Source: Allium sativum (Eukaryota; Streptophyta; Magnoliopsida; Asparagales; Amaryllidaceae). Taken from it: 64,000 nt of DNA. This document shows positions 12,601 to 25,527 of this stretch, in pieces. The position numbers and the translations under genes are program-made. How positions within the stretch are numbered: the first letter of the stretch is position 1; each line of letters opens with the position of its first letter. A model generated the notes under the pieces. The model was given only the letters and a program-made list of their open reading frames with translations. It was not told the origin of the DNA and ran no database searches. The stretch covers positions 631,224,786 through 631,288,785 of the forward strand of contig CM060915.1 in the NCBI GenBank assembly GCA_030737875.1, given 5' to 3'.

Positions 12601-15600
12601 TTGATTTCAAAATCTAACGTTTTGAAAATATTTTCATTTATGTATTAATGATATGGAATATTCAATTTTGATTTGAAATTAAATACGAAGTTGAAATCGT
12701 TTTGAAAATGAATTTAAAACGATTTATAAAATATGTTTAAATGGAAATCGATGAAATATATAATATATATATAAATATTATATATTTAATGGCCTGAATA
12801 GAACGCGCCGTGCCGCGGTAGTTCGTGAATTTCGACCGTTGACTTCGAACGGATATTACGGGAGATCCGACCGTCGGATTCTCATAAAACCGGAACCATT
12901 GGGTTCGTATCGAAAAGAGCTTTCTAACGAATATGAGAGATTTGAGATCTAACGGTTGGATTTGGAATTATGTCGAAATAAAATTTGGAAAAGGTCGCTG
13001 TAAGTGTAGTTCGATGGCCGTTTATGGAAATCGACTGCACGGGCCTTGATAAAATTATTAAAAATATCAATAATTGGTGTAAAATTATAAGAAATGATTT
13101 GCAAATAATTGGATGAAAAATTCCGTATTTTAAAAGATAAAAATATTTTTTTTATCGAAATGAACTAGTTATGAACTAGAATTATAATCCAATATTTTTA
13201 AATAAATAAATTGGATTTGAAATGGTTTTAAAAATAACCAGAATTTCCAATATATGAATTGGAATGGATTTGAATTGAAATTATCTTTGGGGATTTCGTG
13301 ATTATACGGGAATTTGGAAGATATATATATCGTCATTCCAATACCACATTTGTTGAGTTCAGAATTTGATATTGAATATAAGCCTATATATTTTCTATTC
13401 AGAGCCTTGTATTTAATATCAAATGGGATTTTCTGTTTGTCGTGAACGGTGTCTTCACTAACACTATTCTCAAACCCAATGGAGTTAAGGAAGTTAGAGA
13501 CTAATTGGAGGTTAGATAAGATGAATGGTTTCCTGGGTATTGATCTAATGTTGGTTTCGGCCTTCGGGATTAATACTTAGGGAATTGTTCTCTTACTAAT
13601 TTACGGTTAGAGACTGGTGGAATGGTGTCTTCATTAACACTGTTCTGAACCCCCGTGTGAAAAAATAAGTCTTTTAATTAATAGTAAAAGAAGAATTACC
13701 AATTAATGATCATTTAATTGGAATTGAAATGGAATGTAAATCGGGTTTATTGTGAACTGTGTTTTAACGACATTCATTCTTTAACCTGATTTGCAGTGAA
13801 ATGTGATTTGGAATTTATAAATCTTTATATGATTTAATGGAATTTCCAAAGTAAAGTTTTCCAGTTTAATAAAATAAATTGGAATAGAATGGGATTCTAT
13901 TTGATAATAATCGAAATGAACTTCTATGGAGGAGGACTGTTACTATATATGGAATTTAAGAGGCTTTGCCGTTTTTCCATTTATATTATTTGTTGGATAT
14001 GGACGTTTACATCGATTATATATATTGATCGGTATTCCGTGAAGATTCCATTGTTAATGGAATGTGATTTTCATTTATCATGAGCTGTGTTTTAAATGAC
14101 ATTAGTTATTTAACCCAGTTAAAGATAAGATTAATTTCTTAACTTGGAATAATCACTAAGTAACGATTTTTGAGGTTAAAACTGAATTGGAGTTTTAATG
14201 AATCTTTAATTAGATTGGAATGGGAATGTGATAATTTAAATTATCGAATTCGAGAAATGATCGAAAATGGAGTACCACCAGTTTTACTCCAGGCGATAGT
14301 TAAATCTTTAATTAGATTTGAATGTGAAATTGTAATTAATTTTACTGAGAACACCGTGGTATTAGGTATGAAGTATTACCAGTTTTACTTCATGGGATGA
14401 ATAGGCTGGGATTGAGAAATTTAACAAATGATTACTTCGGTAAGGTTCGCTAATCCCGACTAGTTTGGATAAACCATAATTTGGTTTGAATTGAAATCCA
14501 AAAGAAGATTTAAAAATAAATTTAAAGAATTTATCTTTGATAAAATTAATGGGAACCTTTCCCGAAGTATAAGAATATTTGAATAAAGGAATATTCTTGA
14601 TTGGAATGAGGCGTATGTTGTGTTTTTTATAGTACTTGTTAACTATATACGCGAGTTATTCAAAAAGACCGGGTTTATCCCATTCTGAATAACTGAATCG
14701 GCGATGAGTCGACGATGAAGACGGTGGTTGAAGACCGGAGGTCTTCACATCATTTGGATGATTACTGATGTCTTGATTGGGCTATACACCCAAGACGAGG
14801 TAATAAGTGTTGATCGTCCAGACGTACTTGGAGATCGGAGGATATGCGAGGGCCTCTCTCCTGTATTGAACATACGGGATGAGGAATAAGGTGCCTCCGG
14901 TTTTGTTTAGACCCAAAACGAACTTGTAAATGGATGTGTGTCTGACATCGGAATTCATTCTGTGTGATTGATAGACATCAGTTGCATAGCCCTGTGTGGC
15001 ATTCTGAGATGCAAATGATCAAGGCTTCGGTTGAAAAGCAGAGTCTTGTGGTTGATGATCAAAGCACGACTTTAATATAACATTGCTTTGTGTAGCATTA
15101 ATTCGCAAACCTCGCACCCCGGTGTGAACCAGAAACGGGAGAGGACCTCAGGGAGGGCATGCGTTTCTTTCTAGCTAGGAGTGGTGTCAGCATTTTGCAA
15201 GCCCTGACGTTTTACTTATGTGGATGATGGATAGCGAGGCGCCTCGGTTATTTCAGTCTCTGCGGAGCCGATGGATGGTCTTTATACAGACCAGATTTAC
15301 GCCCCCACAGGGCGAGGGAACGCAGTGTTCAGGCATTTTAATCCACTTCGTGTGGACCGACCCTGACGATCCAAGGTGTTGTTGCGACTGTTCCTGAGGC
15401 TCATGCTAGACAGTCTCGAAGCGGTAAGGACGATCCCCTACCTTGGTTCATAGATGGAAATCCAACTTCCAATACGACATTTTGCGGTTTTGATTGTAGA
15501 GCCTAGTATGGCGACATAGTGGGATAGGTCATTCATGCCGTCTGTGATTGATACATTTATATTTGAAGTTGATTTCTTCACTTATATTAATAATAAAAGA

Positions 15601-16209
15601 TGAAATTTCACATACCAAGCATTTTTGGCTATTATAAGGGAAAAACTCTATCCTTCGGCTTGCATTACATTGTGTGATGGGACCTGAGCCTTATAATAGC
15701 TTCATTGTTCTTTATTTAGCATTGCGTTGTTTGTTTTGTGCACTGGTATTCTTGGGAGGAAACCCGTTCCGTGTTACACCGCGTGGTCCATTGATTTACC
15801 TAACTTTAAAGTCATATTAATAACTATTTTAGTTCTCACACCAGTCACATGACTGACCTAGAGTTTTTTACCTAAACTCTGGATGCCTCTATTTCCACAC
15901 GGGCAGCTAGTAGTTTTGGTTTTGCAGATTTATATTCACAGGATCCTGGTTTACAACTGGAATGGTATCCGGAAAGCTCTGTATCCGTATATTCTTTTCA
16001 GTTGTGTTTTGTATTATTTTCCACTGCATTGTAACTTGTAAATCTCCGATGTTTAGTAAATGTGTAATATTTATTCGTACTCTATATATTCTTTTATTCT
16101 GATGAAATTTTTGTAATAAGCAATGAAATTTTCTTCTATTTGTGTTCTAATTTGTCGTGTTCTCAAAGCAATCTGGGCTTTCCTTCACGGGGAAGTTCGG
16201 GTCATCTCA
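9700..16209 (+). repeat. A1 3' LTR (6.5 kb)
   Basis: Collinear with 2153-8654. The 31-bp unit AAAAATATGATTTTTATATT... at 11271-11384 has about 3.7 copies, against about 1.7 at 3730-3781 in the 5' LTR. A stretch present near 5717-5770 is shortened near 13285-13310. The core is at 14690-15500. TATA and telo-box at 10555-10590. No conserved ORF. Confidence 0.95.
11271..11384 (+). repeat. 31-bp tandem repeat in the A1 3' LTR
   Basis: About 3.7 copies of a unit of the form AAAAATATGATTTTTATATT plus ATAGAGATAAT. The 5' LTR has about two units fewer at the same place, so copies were gained or lost after insertion. Confidence 0.8.
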
Positions 16210-19200
16210 CCATTTAGTAATATTGGATGAATTGATTGATTTAAACATTAGTTTGGTTCAAATAAAATCTAATCCTTATGTTAATGGTTATTTCCAAACA
16301 AGGTAAGTTACCTTGTTGGTTACGTTTATAATAATATAAAGGTATGAAATCAGAAATATGGATGTTTGAATTGTTGTTATTTATTTATAGTTGAATATCA
16401 TATCTGTTTATTAAATGGGATAATATTATTTGAGTTAACTTATTTGGATGCAGGGAAACAGGATGGAGAAATCCAACTGGATTCCTCAAATTTATTGGTT
16501 ATTTCATATCACAATTATGAACTATTTAACCAATACGATTGGCCGATTGACTTGTTTATTGATCGTTGAATCAAATTCAACATTTGTTTGGTTGTTAACC
16601 AATGGACCATATTGGTTAGTTAATTGGCAGCATATGGCCGATAAAACAATTATTTTTTAAACACTGATTTACCATCAAGTGAATCGACAATAATGAAGTT
16701 ATAAAATTTAATTTGTAACTGAAAATAGATTTTAAATCTATTAATTGGAATTAAGGTTATTAAAAAAGGAAATAAACATTTATTATTTATTTTTTAAAGT
16801 TTATAAGTATTATTAAACAAATATATAAAGAGAATTCTTATATTAACAAGATTTATACGTAAATGAGAAGAAATTAGCCGAACGATTAAGAGTTGAATTG
16901 AATAGACTTATTTAAATTAATTATATTTTTAATTAATTTGAAGTAAGAACTAGTTGAAATCAGATAACGAAATAATCGTATTTTGAACCAAATGAGTCAA
17001 CCGCTTTAACGGAGATCGATGATTAAGTTAAATTAATTTATTGTATAATAAATCTAATGAAAATTAGTTAACGGATATTTGTTTATTTTAATAAGATTTT
17101 AAATAAAGAAATTTATTTTTTATTTTAACAATAAAGAATTGAACTACTTCATCGGTGGTTAATGATGAAGTAAATTCTTATTTTAATTAATAATAATTTA
17201 AGCAATTATTCTTAAATGGAATACATTTAAGTAAGTAACCAATATTGGAATGGAATATGGTTGAGTTTTGAAAAGAGGTTATGAGTGAGTTTGATATTGA
17301 ACCCGAGTTTTATAACGAAGTTATAAAAGAGATTCGAATTGATGCAATAGCTTAAATAAAAGGTTTTATTTAATATTTGAAGCAAGTAAAAAGAAATCAT
17401 GATAGGAAAGGATTATATATTAAACCAAAATTATATAAATAAGGTTTATAGAAAGGGCGTGAAGTTAAAACATCAATTTTGAGTTGACATTACTTAATAA
17501 TGAAATTAAGTGAAACGATTAGAATTGAACGAGATTTCCAAAGTGAAAATGGTTAAATGAATTAGAAGGGGATTTGTATGTGTTGATATGTAGTAAGAGA
17601 ATTAAGAAATGGAAATGTTTTCCAACTAAGAAAAAGGGTTCGAGGGATTAAAATGATAATTCCGGTATAAGGGAATAAAAGGGGATTTGGTAAAAATATA
17701 ACGATATTTATGAAGTAAAGGAATTAATGGGACGAGTTAGAATGAGTTTATTAAAAAGGAAATAAGTGTTTGTTTTGTTTTCCAGTAATGAAAATCAAAG
17801 ATATTTCGTAACGACGTTTTTACGTGGAATTTGATTAAACTCAAATGTTTGGAGTATATATATATACATGAATAAATTCTAAAGTGTTTTAAAAATGGTT
17901 TTGCAGATATTCTTATAATAAGATAAGAGGTAATTAATGTGTTTTAAAATAATAGGAGATTAAGAAATTTTAATTTGTTTTTAATAAAAAAAGGGCCAAG
18001 CGATGCTGAATACTGAACCAGTGAGTTTATTTTACTTTTATGGTTGAATGATTGTTTATTTGATAGTTAAATAACTGACTATCAAATCTGACCTATACGA
18101 TTGTCAGTATGGAAAGACCGAGATCGAATTATATTCGAAAACCATTCCGACAAGCAAATACGAAATGGAGAAGATATCAAACGCTAATCAAGACGGGGCC
18201 ATTGAAGACCATAGATCTTCATAAAACAGAAGGATTACTTATATCTCTGGTTAACTCGTATAGTTTTGAAAGTCTGTTATATATTAACTTAATTTATAAT
18301 TTATAACCAGACATGTATTGTGGTTCTGTCGTGGTTGAAATCTACGGATTTGCAAGGACTACTCGCTATTGATCTATAAGGTGATTCCTAGTACGTGGTA
18401 GGAGAGTACCTTCGGTTCATCCTGTTCCTGGATGACTTCTATGGACGAATGTCTGACAGAGTATTTTTGAAGAATCACGTACATTGATTTCTACAAATGT
18501 ATCTTTGTAGGTGGCAGAGAAGACACCTTCTCTTAACATAAACACCCAGAGTATTTTTGTGGACGTCAATTAGTGATTTGGTGGATCTAACAATGTGGCA
18601 TTCAAAGTGAATGGTGATATGTTGTTAAAAAGGAAATGTCAAACCTCAAGCCTCATCAACCGGGAAATGACAAAAATCGGGCAGACAGCATGGCTATGTG
18701 GGTCGCTCCCGTTGGGGTGTATAATCACTTGTCTAGAGAAATTCCATTTCATTCTTTAATCTATTGATGCTGTCCCTTTTCGGGAAACGGTTGCTGATCC
18801 TAACCATTGGTGATATACATTCGATACACTCAAGCGAAATGAGTGGTCAGTCATGTGTGGGCCGGGTTGCAAGATGTTCTTGTTGAACCCAATGTATTCC
18901 CCTCTAGAGATACACTATCGGGAGGTGGTTCCATACCTTGTTATAGTTAGAAATCCAATCTCCAATAAGCGTGTATACTAGATATGTGGAGCGTGAGATG
19001 CAAGCGTTCCGCTAAATTAATATTTACGTGTATTTAGACACTATTGTAATATCAGACAAATATATGATTTCAAACTTTTTTTGGTTATAGTAAGTTAAAA
19101 ACTGTCTGTGATTATGTGTGGGATAGTTTTACTATTATCCTTTTCTTTCAAAAGGATTTTTTTTACTCTAAAATCAATATGGATGTTATATAGGCTTAGT

Positions 19201-19668
19201 GAGTTTTCTCACTTTGGTTCACCAAACTGATCCGGCATTTGTAATGCTCGGGTTAGCCCGGGGTTTTCAGGTTCAGGTTATTGGATACTACGAAGTTCAG
19301 AAGACGTGTTGGAGGAGTTCAGACGTATTAGTATTTATTCCATTGTGTGTTGTATATGAGGACAGATACCTATAACTATCCAGATGTGTTGACTGTAAGT
19401 GTACTCTGATGATTGTATTTATTTAAAAGAACTTAAATAAAGATTTATTTATGTATTATATTTTATTCCGCTGCGATGTGAGACTCTAATTCTATTTTTT
19501 TAGTTAATGGTTCTTCTACATCTTTTCAAATATTTCTTTCTTTCTTATCTCACCCTCTATTTTCTTCCTAATAACTATCAGGTGTTTTTGATACTTGAGT
19601 TCGGACAAGTAATACAGTTTGATGTATTATTGTTGGAATTCGGGCGTTGAATCTACTGGGTCATTACA
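16210..19668 (+). repeat. B1 5' LTR, segment 2 (R/U5 side)
   Basis: Collinear with 28620-32095. It starts at CCATT, the right target duplication of A1, and ends GGGTCATTACA at 19668. It holds AT-rich non-coding DNA up to about 18100, then the conserved core (18190-19010) with the GAAGACC hairpin (18203-18221) and the TCATCC/GGATGA hairpin (18417-18435). No gene seen. Confidence 0.9.
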
Positions 19669-20631
19669 GTGGTATCCAAGCATAAGGTTTAGTAATAACC
19701 ATGGCTTTATGGCGTAACTCGATAGAGATGGGGTTAATAACACCCTATATTGAGTTTGAGTGTATATACGAGAGCGCGTATTTGTAGATTTTATATAAAA
19801 ATGTTTTATATTATGTTGTTGATTGGTTCAAGTGTTGAGAAGCATTAGAACTTGTAACTGGCACGATATTGTTTTGTAAATGGGGCAAATGAAATAATTT
19901 TTCCCAAATTATATTTCCATATGGAAAAGAAACAATTTTGTCAAATTACTGGTATATTGATGTGTTTGATTGGTTTGGATAATATTCAAATTGGGATTAT
20001 GGATTTGAAATTGTTTAATATTACCAAGGAAATTTCATATACGAAATTGAAAGAGAAATGAATAATTCTTGGAACTAAAATCAGGATTTGGATTTTGAAA
20101 TGGAAGTAGACTAATTGGAAAATAAATTGGTAAATTGAATATGGAATTGAAACTTAACTTGGATAAGTCAGGATGATTGAAGAATGCATATTGGAGTTAT
20201 TAAGCGAAATTGGGATTTGGAAGTAAATTAGTAATTAAATGGTAATCAAGCGGGTATTTATCGATTAGTACTTAAATATGATAACCCAAGTAAATATTAA
20301 TATTTAATATTAATTAAAGTTAATCAAAGTTGAAGGATTGATTATTTTGATTATGCATAGTTGATTGTTGGTTTGTTAGATGGTTGGATATATACTTATC
20401 AACGGGTTAATAAAAAGTTGAATGAATTGAAATTAAAGAAAACTGAATCCCAATATATAAATTGAAATGAAATTTCATTTGAATTGAAACTGGGTCATTT
20501 AACCCTAATATGGAAATGAATGAATGTTATATACTTGAATTGGGGAAATTTGTATTGTTAAACTGGTTAATAATTGAAATGTTATTTAAAAATTTCATGC
20601 TTAATTAGTGAATTGATCGAGTACAGGTAGC
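19669..20631 (+). other. B1 interior, left part (PBS and non-coding)
   Basis: Starts with a degenerate PBS, TGGTATCCAAGC (19670-19681), then stem-loops GGTT/AACC with loop TAGTAAT (19686-19700) and AACTC/GAGTT enclosing ATGGGGT/ACCCTAT (19716-19756). The rest is AT-rich sequence without a recognisable ORF. It ends with GTAGC (20627-20631), the target duplication of D1. Confidence 0.8.
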
Positions 20632-21486
20632 TGTTGACGTCAAAAATTGGTTACTAGTGACGATCAACCCCCAATCGCGTGATCAACATACGAATAAAGA
20701 TTAAAAATGCAATAAAATGTAAAAGAACGGGGAGCACACACAGAGTTTTCATAGTGGTTTGGCAAAGACAATGCCTACGTCCACTTTATATATTATTTCT
20801 CTTTTTTTAATTACAAGTACAATGTTTTTTCTGTTTGAAGAAGAGAAAGAAATTGACTGTCTTCCCTTCTTCTTTCTTTTAGAGAGATTGAAGTTATGGA
20901 GAAGCGTAGATATGAAAAGCTTGGAGAAAGCCATCTGGCCAAAAGTCCCCAAAAAGTCCCCTTTCCTCTTTAAGCTTTGGGGTATTTATAGGTGGAGAAT
21001 GCAGCTTGGGTTGTTGCGGTATGGTCCGGCCATTTCGGGAAAGCCTGGACACGTGGAATCCATCTATTGGCTTGAATTGCGGCTGAAGGACTAATTCCAC
21101 TGTTCATAAATTGTATCCTCGGAAGTTGTGGTTGACGTGGCATCCATGGAGAGGTTCATTAAAAGTAGAGATTTATTCGTATATGGTTTGACCGCCTTTA
21201 TTGCCTTGAAAGTTAGGATATTATTTGGACCAGCTCTGCAGAAATCTTCTATGCTGGCCTGAGATAATCGGTCGACGAGTTCTTTCTAGAGGCGGAAAAC
21301 TCGGTCGTCCTAGTGAACGATTCTTCTAGTAATGCACAGTCAATCTGACTGATTTGGACTTGGGCCGATGTGCCATTGCTTTAGGTTGCGCCCCTGCATG
21401 GCCTCCTGAAGCGTGACTTGCATATGATTTGCGCGTTTGGACTTCGGTCTTGTTCGTTGAGACTCTTGCCAAAATGAGAGTTAACA
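20632..21486 (-). repeat. D1 3' LTR (left copy on the plus strand)
   Basis: Direct repeat of 24667-25522. The small ORFs inside on both strands are repeated in both LTRs with changes and are not credible genes. Confidence 0.95.
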
Positions 21487-21575
21487 CTTTTCCCCTCAGA
21501 ATGTGTCTTCATCGACAAAGGGAGGTGTGTTTTGAAATCCGAACCTAAGCACAAACTCTCGAGCTGCTATGGTCG

Positions 21576-21705
21576 CGCCGGACCATATTGAGGCCAGAAA
21601 ACCGATGGTTTGATGTTGTATTAAGGTCGGAATCCCGACGACTATGCCAGGTCGTATTAATGCCAGAAAACCTACAACCATCGGGAACCGTATTAAGGCC
21701 GAGAT
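21576..21705 (-). repeat. Degenerate ~36-bp repeat in D1
   Basis: The string CGTATTAAGGCC and variants recur near 21580, 21616, 21651 and 21688 with roughly 36-base spacing and neighbouring 'AGAAAACC' and 'CCATCGGGA' pieces. This looks like a decayed minisatellite between the PPT and the main hairpin array. Confidence 0.5.
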
Positions 21706-21807
21706 GATGATTGTCAATTGTACGAAAGTTGGTTCCTGCAAATACAAAACAAACTATCCACGTTTTGGAGGAGGGTGATGGGTCGAGCATTTTATCCTAC
21801 TTGGCTT

Positions 21808-22172
21808 TAGAGGGTGGCGAGCATCAATCATGCTCGGCTTAGGGGCGAGCATAAACCATGCTCGGCTTAGAGAGGGCGATTATTAACCATACTCGGCTTA
21901 GGGGCGAGCATAAACCATGATCGGCTTAGAGAGGATGAGTATTAACCATACTCGGCTTAGGGGCGAGCATATACCATGCTCGGCTTAGAAAGAGCGAGTA
22001 TTAACCATACTCGGCTTAGGGGCGAGCATAAACCATGCTCGGCTTAGAGAGGGCGAGTATTAACCATGCTCGGCTTAGGGAGGGCGAGCATAAACCATGC
22101 TCGGCTTAGGAAGGGCGAGTATTAACCATACTCGGCTTAGGGGCGAGCATAAACCATGCTCAGCTTAGGGAA
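21808..22172 (-). repeat. Tandem hairpin array in D1 (12 monomers)
   Basis: Twelve monomers of about 28-31 bp, each containing a 6-base inverted repeat around a 5-base loop. Two types mostly alternate, GAGCAT...ATGCTC and GAGTAT...ATACTC, giving a ~59-bp higher-order unit. The stem is intact in nine monomers; three have single changes. Degenerate monomers flank the array near 21784 and 22350. Tat-type elements are known to carry tandem repeats near the 3' end, so the location is typical. Confidence 0.9.
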
Positions 22173-22542
22173 AGTGTTTCTTATGCTCGACTCATGCTAG
22201 GTTGGTTAGTTTAGCGAGCTATGCATGCTCGTGGTGTAAAGAAGAGAGTTGTCCACACTCGTATTTAGAAAATATGACCTCACTCACTTGAAGGAGTAAG
22301 TGTTTAAAATGGTAGTGGGCTTTCGCGCTGACCACACAAAACAGGGGGCGAGCATTATCCATGCTTGGCTTAAAGATTTCACAACATGATCTAATTTTAC
22401 AAAAAGTAAAATTCATAACTACTAAGCAACTAAAGAAAAGAAATTCTACGAGGATAGCGATTGATTACAGAGCATTCTCAAGAGCTAAAATCAAGGCGTC
22501 CTTGTTATTGAAAGAAATACATCGAAAGAAAAGAAAAAAAAT

Positions 22543-24602
22543 CTAATTAATGATAATGTCGTGAGTGCTAGTCTCAGGGTCCTTTCCATTTCTAGGAGCT
22601 CGCAGACCAGCCTGAGGAGCTTGAGCATAGGGTCGCGATGGCATGGCCGGGGCGCGATCTTTGACATATTCAGCGAGTTCACATTTCCTGACTCGTCCTT
22701 CGATAAGATCGCGCAGATGTCTACAATAATTTGTATTATGTCCAGCTACGTTGTGGAATATGCAATGCTTGCCAGAATCGAGTTCCATCTGGGTTGGTTC
22801 TCGTCGAGGTGATCTTGGAGTAGGCAAGGACTCGCGTATATCGAGCTAGATATCAAGCAAAGAAGAATTGAGCTCGGTGTATCGATCATATTTGTTTTCA
22901 TTTTGAGGTCGCACATTGCGTTCATCCTTTTCCGGGGCCTTTCCTCCTCCTTTATTCTGGCCATTGACGTTGAGTGGACCTTGTTGTTTGGCTACTAAAA
23001 CTTCAAGGCTCTCCATTTCAAGGCTGGCATCCTCTTGTCGGAGGAATCTCTCGGCCTCGAAGTAAAAATCATCTATATCTTTGGGGGGATCTCTGGTTAA
23101 GGAGCTTGAGAATTCTGATCTCTTCTGAACTCTCGTGATGGCTGCCATCAGCACTATCGATGGCTCAGGCCGATCAACAGATGCTACAGCTGCATTGAAT
23201 CTTTCGAGAAAGGATCTTAGCGTCTCTTCGGATTACTGCTTGATGGTAGATAAAAACATGACACTTTTCGGTTGAGAGATATGCACTCGAAACTGTTTGA
23301 TGAAGCGGGTGACCAGAGTATTCCATCTACTGATCGACTTCGTTGTTAGCTGCCGAAACCACATACCAGCTATATCTGTGAGAAAGAGAGGAAAGCACTT
23401 AGCCATGAAACTGGTCGATGCACCAAGTACTTCCATATTTCGTATGTATGGCATGAGGTGAATGGTCGAGTCAGTGCGACTGTTGTATGGCTCGAAGGCT
23501 GGGAACCTGAAGTCTGGAGGATTTCAAGAATTTCTTATTTCTCTAGTGAAGGGGTTGCGATTGACATTGTCTATGTCTTGCGGCGAAGAGTTGCCTCGAG
23601 TAAAGCGTCGGACGATGCTTGCAAGCTGGCTCCCATCTCCGAGGAGTCGTTGCCATGAACTTAGTTCTGCATCCTGAGAGGCTTCTGCATGAGGATACGG
23701 CAAAAGCATGCTCGGTTGGGCTCGACCTCCGAGATTTGAGTGAAGGTGTGAGGGAAGGTGAGATATGGTGGGTGGTTCTGGGAAGAATGGCCCCTCTTGG
23801 ACCTGATGAGTCGTGGGTCGAGCCATGCCTATAACAAAGGGTCTGGGCTGATCCAGCATAGCATGTGATGTTTGGAGGCCAGGGTTGCCCCCGCTTGAAG
23901 CAAGGTTAGGAGGGTCTATGGTAGCGTTTTCTTCTGCTATGGCAAGGGTCGGCATGGTAGGCTGGCTTCCCCCGTTCGAAGGGAAGGTTACTCCAACTCT
24001 TTATTGAAAAGGAAGAGTGGTTAGATTGGCATGTGGCAAGATCCCGGGTTGTAATGGGAATGACGTTGATTCTAAGGGACCCGGTGGTAGCTTGACTGAT
24101 TCGACAGGTCGAGATGTTCCAAAGAGCGGAGGCATATTTTCCAGACGACCTAGATCTTGATCGTCCGTCTCCTGATGTTCTGTGGCCACAACCGCGCTGG
24201 TCGTTGGAAGCGATACTCATGGTTGGGCTTGATTGGTTGTTGGGACCAAATCAGGATGAAATAAAGGTGTAGCCCGATCGGTGACCTGATTTCGAGTAAA
24301 CTGAGGGTCAGCAGTTGTCCCAACCTCGGCCTGTAGAAGAATTGTTTTTGAAGCGTTCAACCCTGTTTCCAATCGACCGAGAAGGTGATCCATCAGCTGC
24401 TGCTGTCATTCGAGGACTTTACCCTGAGATGTCATATGGTCTCTGAGTTCGACCATGAATTTATCCATGTCGTCCCGGGTAAGAATCAAGACATGTCATC
24501 ATGAGAGGAAACTTCGTGGCTTACTTCTGCAGCATCGGTGTCGGCTGGATCGGCGTTTGCGGGACGAGAGGATGTTGCATCTTTCTTTCATTTGTTTGCC
24601 AT
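22543..24602 (-). pseudogene. gag: Decayed gag polyprotein gene of D1
   Basis: Reading starts at MANK (24602) on the minus strand, just inside the leader. After one frameshift, a single frame (codons in register with 23955) can be followed to the stop at 22543, interrupted by several in-frame stops, including near 24408, 24217, 24001, 23524, 23233 and 22846. Across those stops the order of gag features is kept: an N-terminal coiled segment with QQQLMD (about 24400), a FRFPAFEPY...DSTIHL motif (about 23515), AKCFPLFLTDIAGMWFRQL with SISRWNTLVTRF (23408-23300), an FLERFNAAVASVD motif (about 23205), DPPKDIDDFYFEAERFL (23090), and a CIFHNVAGHNTNYC knuckle (about 22763-22722), which is the C-x2-H-x4-H-x4-C form usual in Tat/Athila gag. 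The product would have been the RNA-binding capsid protein. With this many stops it is dead, and no pol follows. Confidence 0.85.
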
Positions 24603-24666
24603 GACCTGAGATAAGCAGGAGTTCGATGGTAATGTCGGTGCGCTAGCCCTTCCTAGCGTGCCAAAG

Positions 24667-25522
24667 TGTTGACGTCAAAAGTTGGTTACTAGTGACGATC
24701 AACCTCCAATCGCGTGATCAACACATGAATAAAGAATAAAAATGCAATAAAAGTAAAAGAACGGGGAGCACACACAGAGTTTTTATAGTGGTTCGACAAA
24801 GACAATGCCTATGTCCACTTTATATGTTATTTCTCTTTTTTTAGTTACAAGTACAATGTTTTTTCTGTTTGAAGAAGAGAAAGAAAATGACTGTCTTCCC
24901 TTCTTCTTCTTCTTTTTAGAGAGATTGAAGTTATGGAGAAGCGTAGAGATGAAAAGCTTAGAGAAAACCATCTGGCCAAAAGTCCCCAAAAAGTCCCCTT
25001 TCCTCGTTAAGCTTAGGGGTATTATAGGTGGAGAATGCAGCTTGGGTTGTTGCGGTATGGTCCGGCCATTTCGGGAAAGCCTGGACACGTGGAATCCATC
25101 TATTGGCTTGAACTGCGGTTGAAGAACTGATTCCACTGTTCATAAATAGTATGCTCGAAAGTTGTGGCTGACGTGGCATCCACGGAGAGGTTCATTAAAA
25201 GTATAGCTTTGTCCATATATGGTTTGACCGCCTTTATTGCCTTGAAAGTCGGGATATTGTTTGGACTAGCTCTGCAGAAATCTTCTACGCTGGCCCGAGA
25301 TAATCGATCGACGAGTTCTTTCTGGAGGCGGAAAACTCGGTCGTCCTGGTGAGCGATTATTCCGGTAATGCACAATCAATCTGACTGAGTTGGACTTGGG
25401 TCAATGTGCCATTGCTTTAGGTTGCGCCCCTGCTGGGCCTCCTAAGGCGTGACTTGCATATGATTTGCGCGTTTGGACTTCGGTCCTGTTCGTTGAGACT
25501 CTTGCCAAAAAGAGGGTTAACA
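24667..25522 (-). repeat. D1 5' LTR (right copy on the plus strand)
   Basis: Minus-strand 5' LTR, followed on that strand by CTTTGGCACGCTAGG, a PBS-like string at the position expected for this lineage. Pairs with 20632-21486. Confidence 0.95.
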
Positions 25523-25527
25523 GTAGC

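Larger units (their letters stand above)
2153..16209 (+). mobile_element. A1: complete giant-LTR, non-autonomous gypsy-type retrotransposon
   Basis: 5' LTR 2153-8654 (6502 bp), interior 8655-9699 (1045 bp), 3' LTR 9700-16209 (6510 bp). LTRs start TGTAAC and end TCTCA. The flanking 5-bp duplication is CCGTT (2148-2152) and CCATT (16210-16214), one mismatch. The unoccupied site CCATT is preserved at 28620-28624 in the B1 3' LTR, which proves the insertion. PBS TGGTATCAGAGCTT at 8657; PPT at 9688-9699. There is no gag or pol, so mobilisation must have been in trans. The LTR pair shows many substitutions and several indels, so the insertion is not recent. Confidence 0.95.
20632..25522 (-). mobile_element. 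D1: gag-only gypsy-type element (Tat-like), minus strand
   Basis: LTRs 20632-21486 (855 bp) and 24667-25522 (856 bp) start TGTTGACGTC and end TTAACA. The perfect 5-bp target duplication is GTAGC (20627-20631 and 25523-25527). On the minus strand the order is 5' LTR (24667-25522), leader with TTTGGCACGCTAGG next to the LTR, decayed gag (24602-22543), hairpin tandem array (22172-21808), PPT GAGGGGAAAAG (about 21497-21487), 3' LTR. There is no protease, reverse transcriptase or integrase between gag and the 3' LTR. The gag resembles Tat/Athila-type gag with a C-x2-H-x4-H-x4-C knuckle. The LTRs differ by a few percent by eye. Confidence 0.9.

Noticed and set aside
20759..21094. ORFs of 67-111 codons on both strands in the D1 LTRs (also 24783-25179).
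   Set aside because: They overlap each other on opposite strands in both LTR copies and carry no known motif; chance ORFs in LTR DNA.
21808..22172. CRISPR-like palindromic repeats in D1.
   Set aside because: Monomers are contiguous and alternate between two related types, with no spacers or cas genes.
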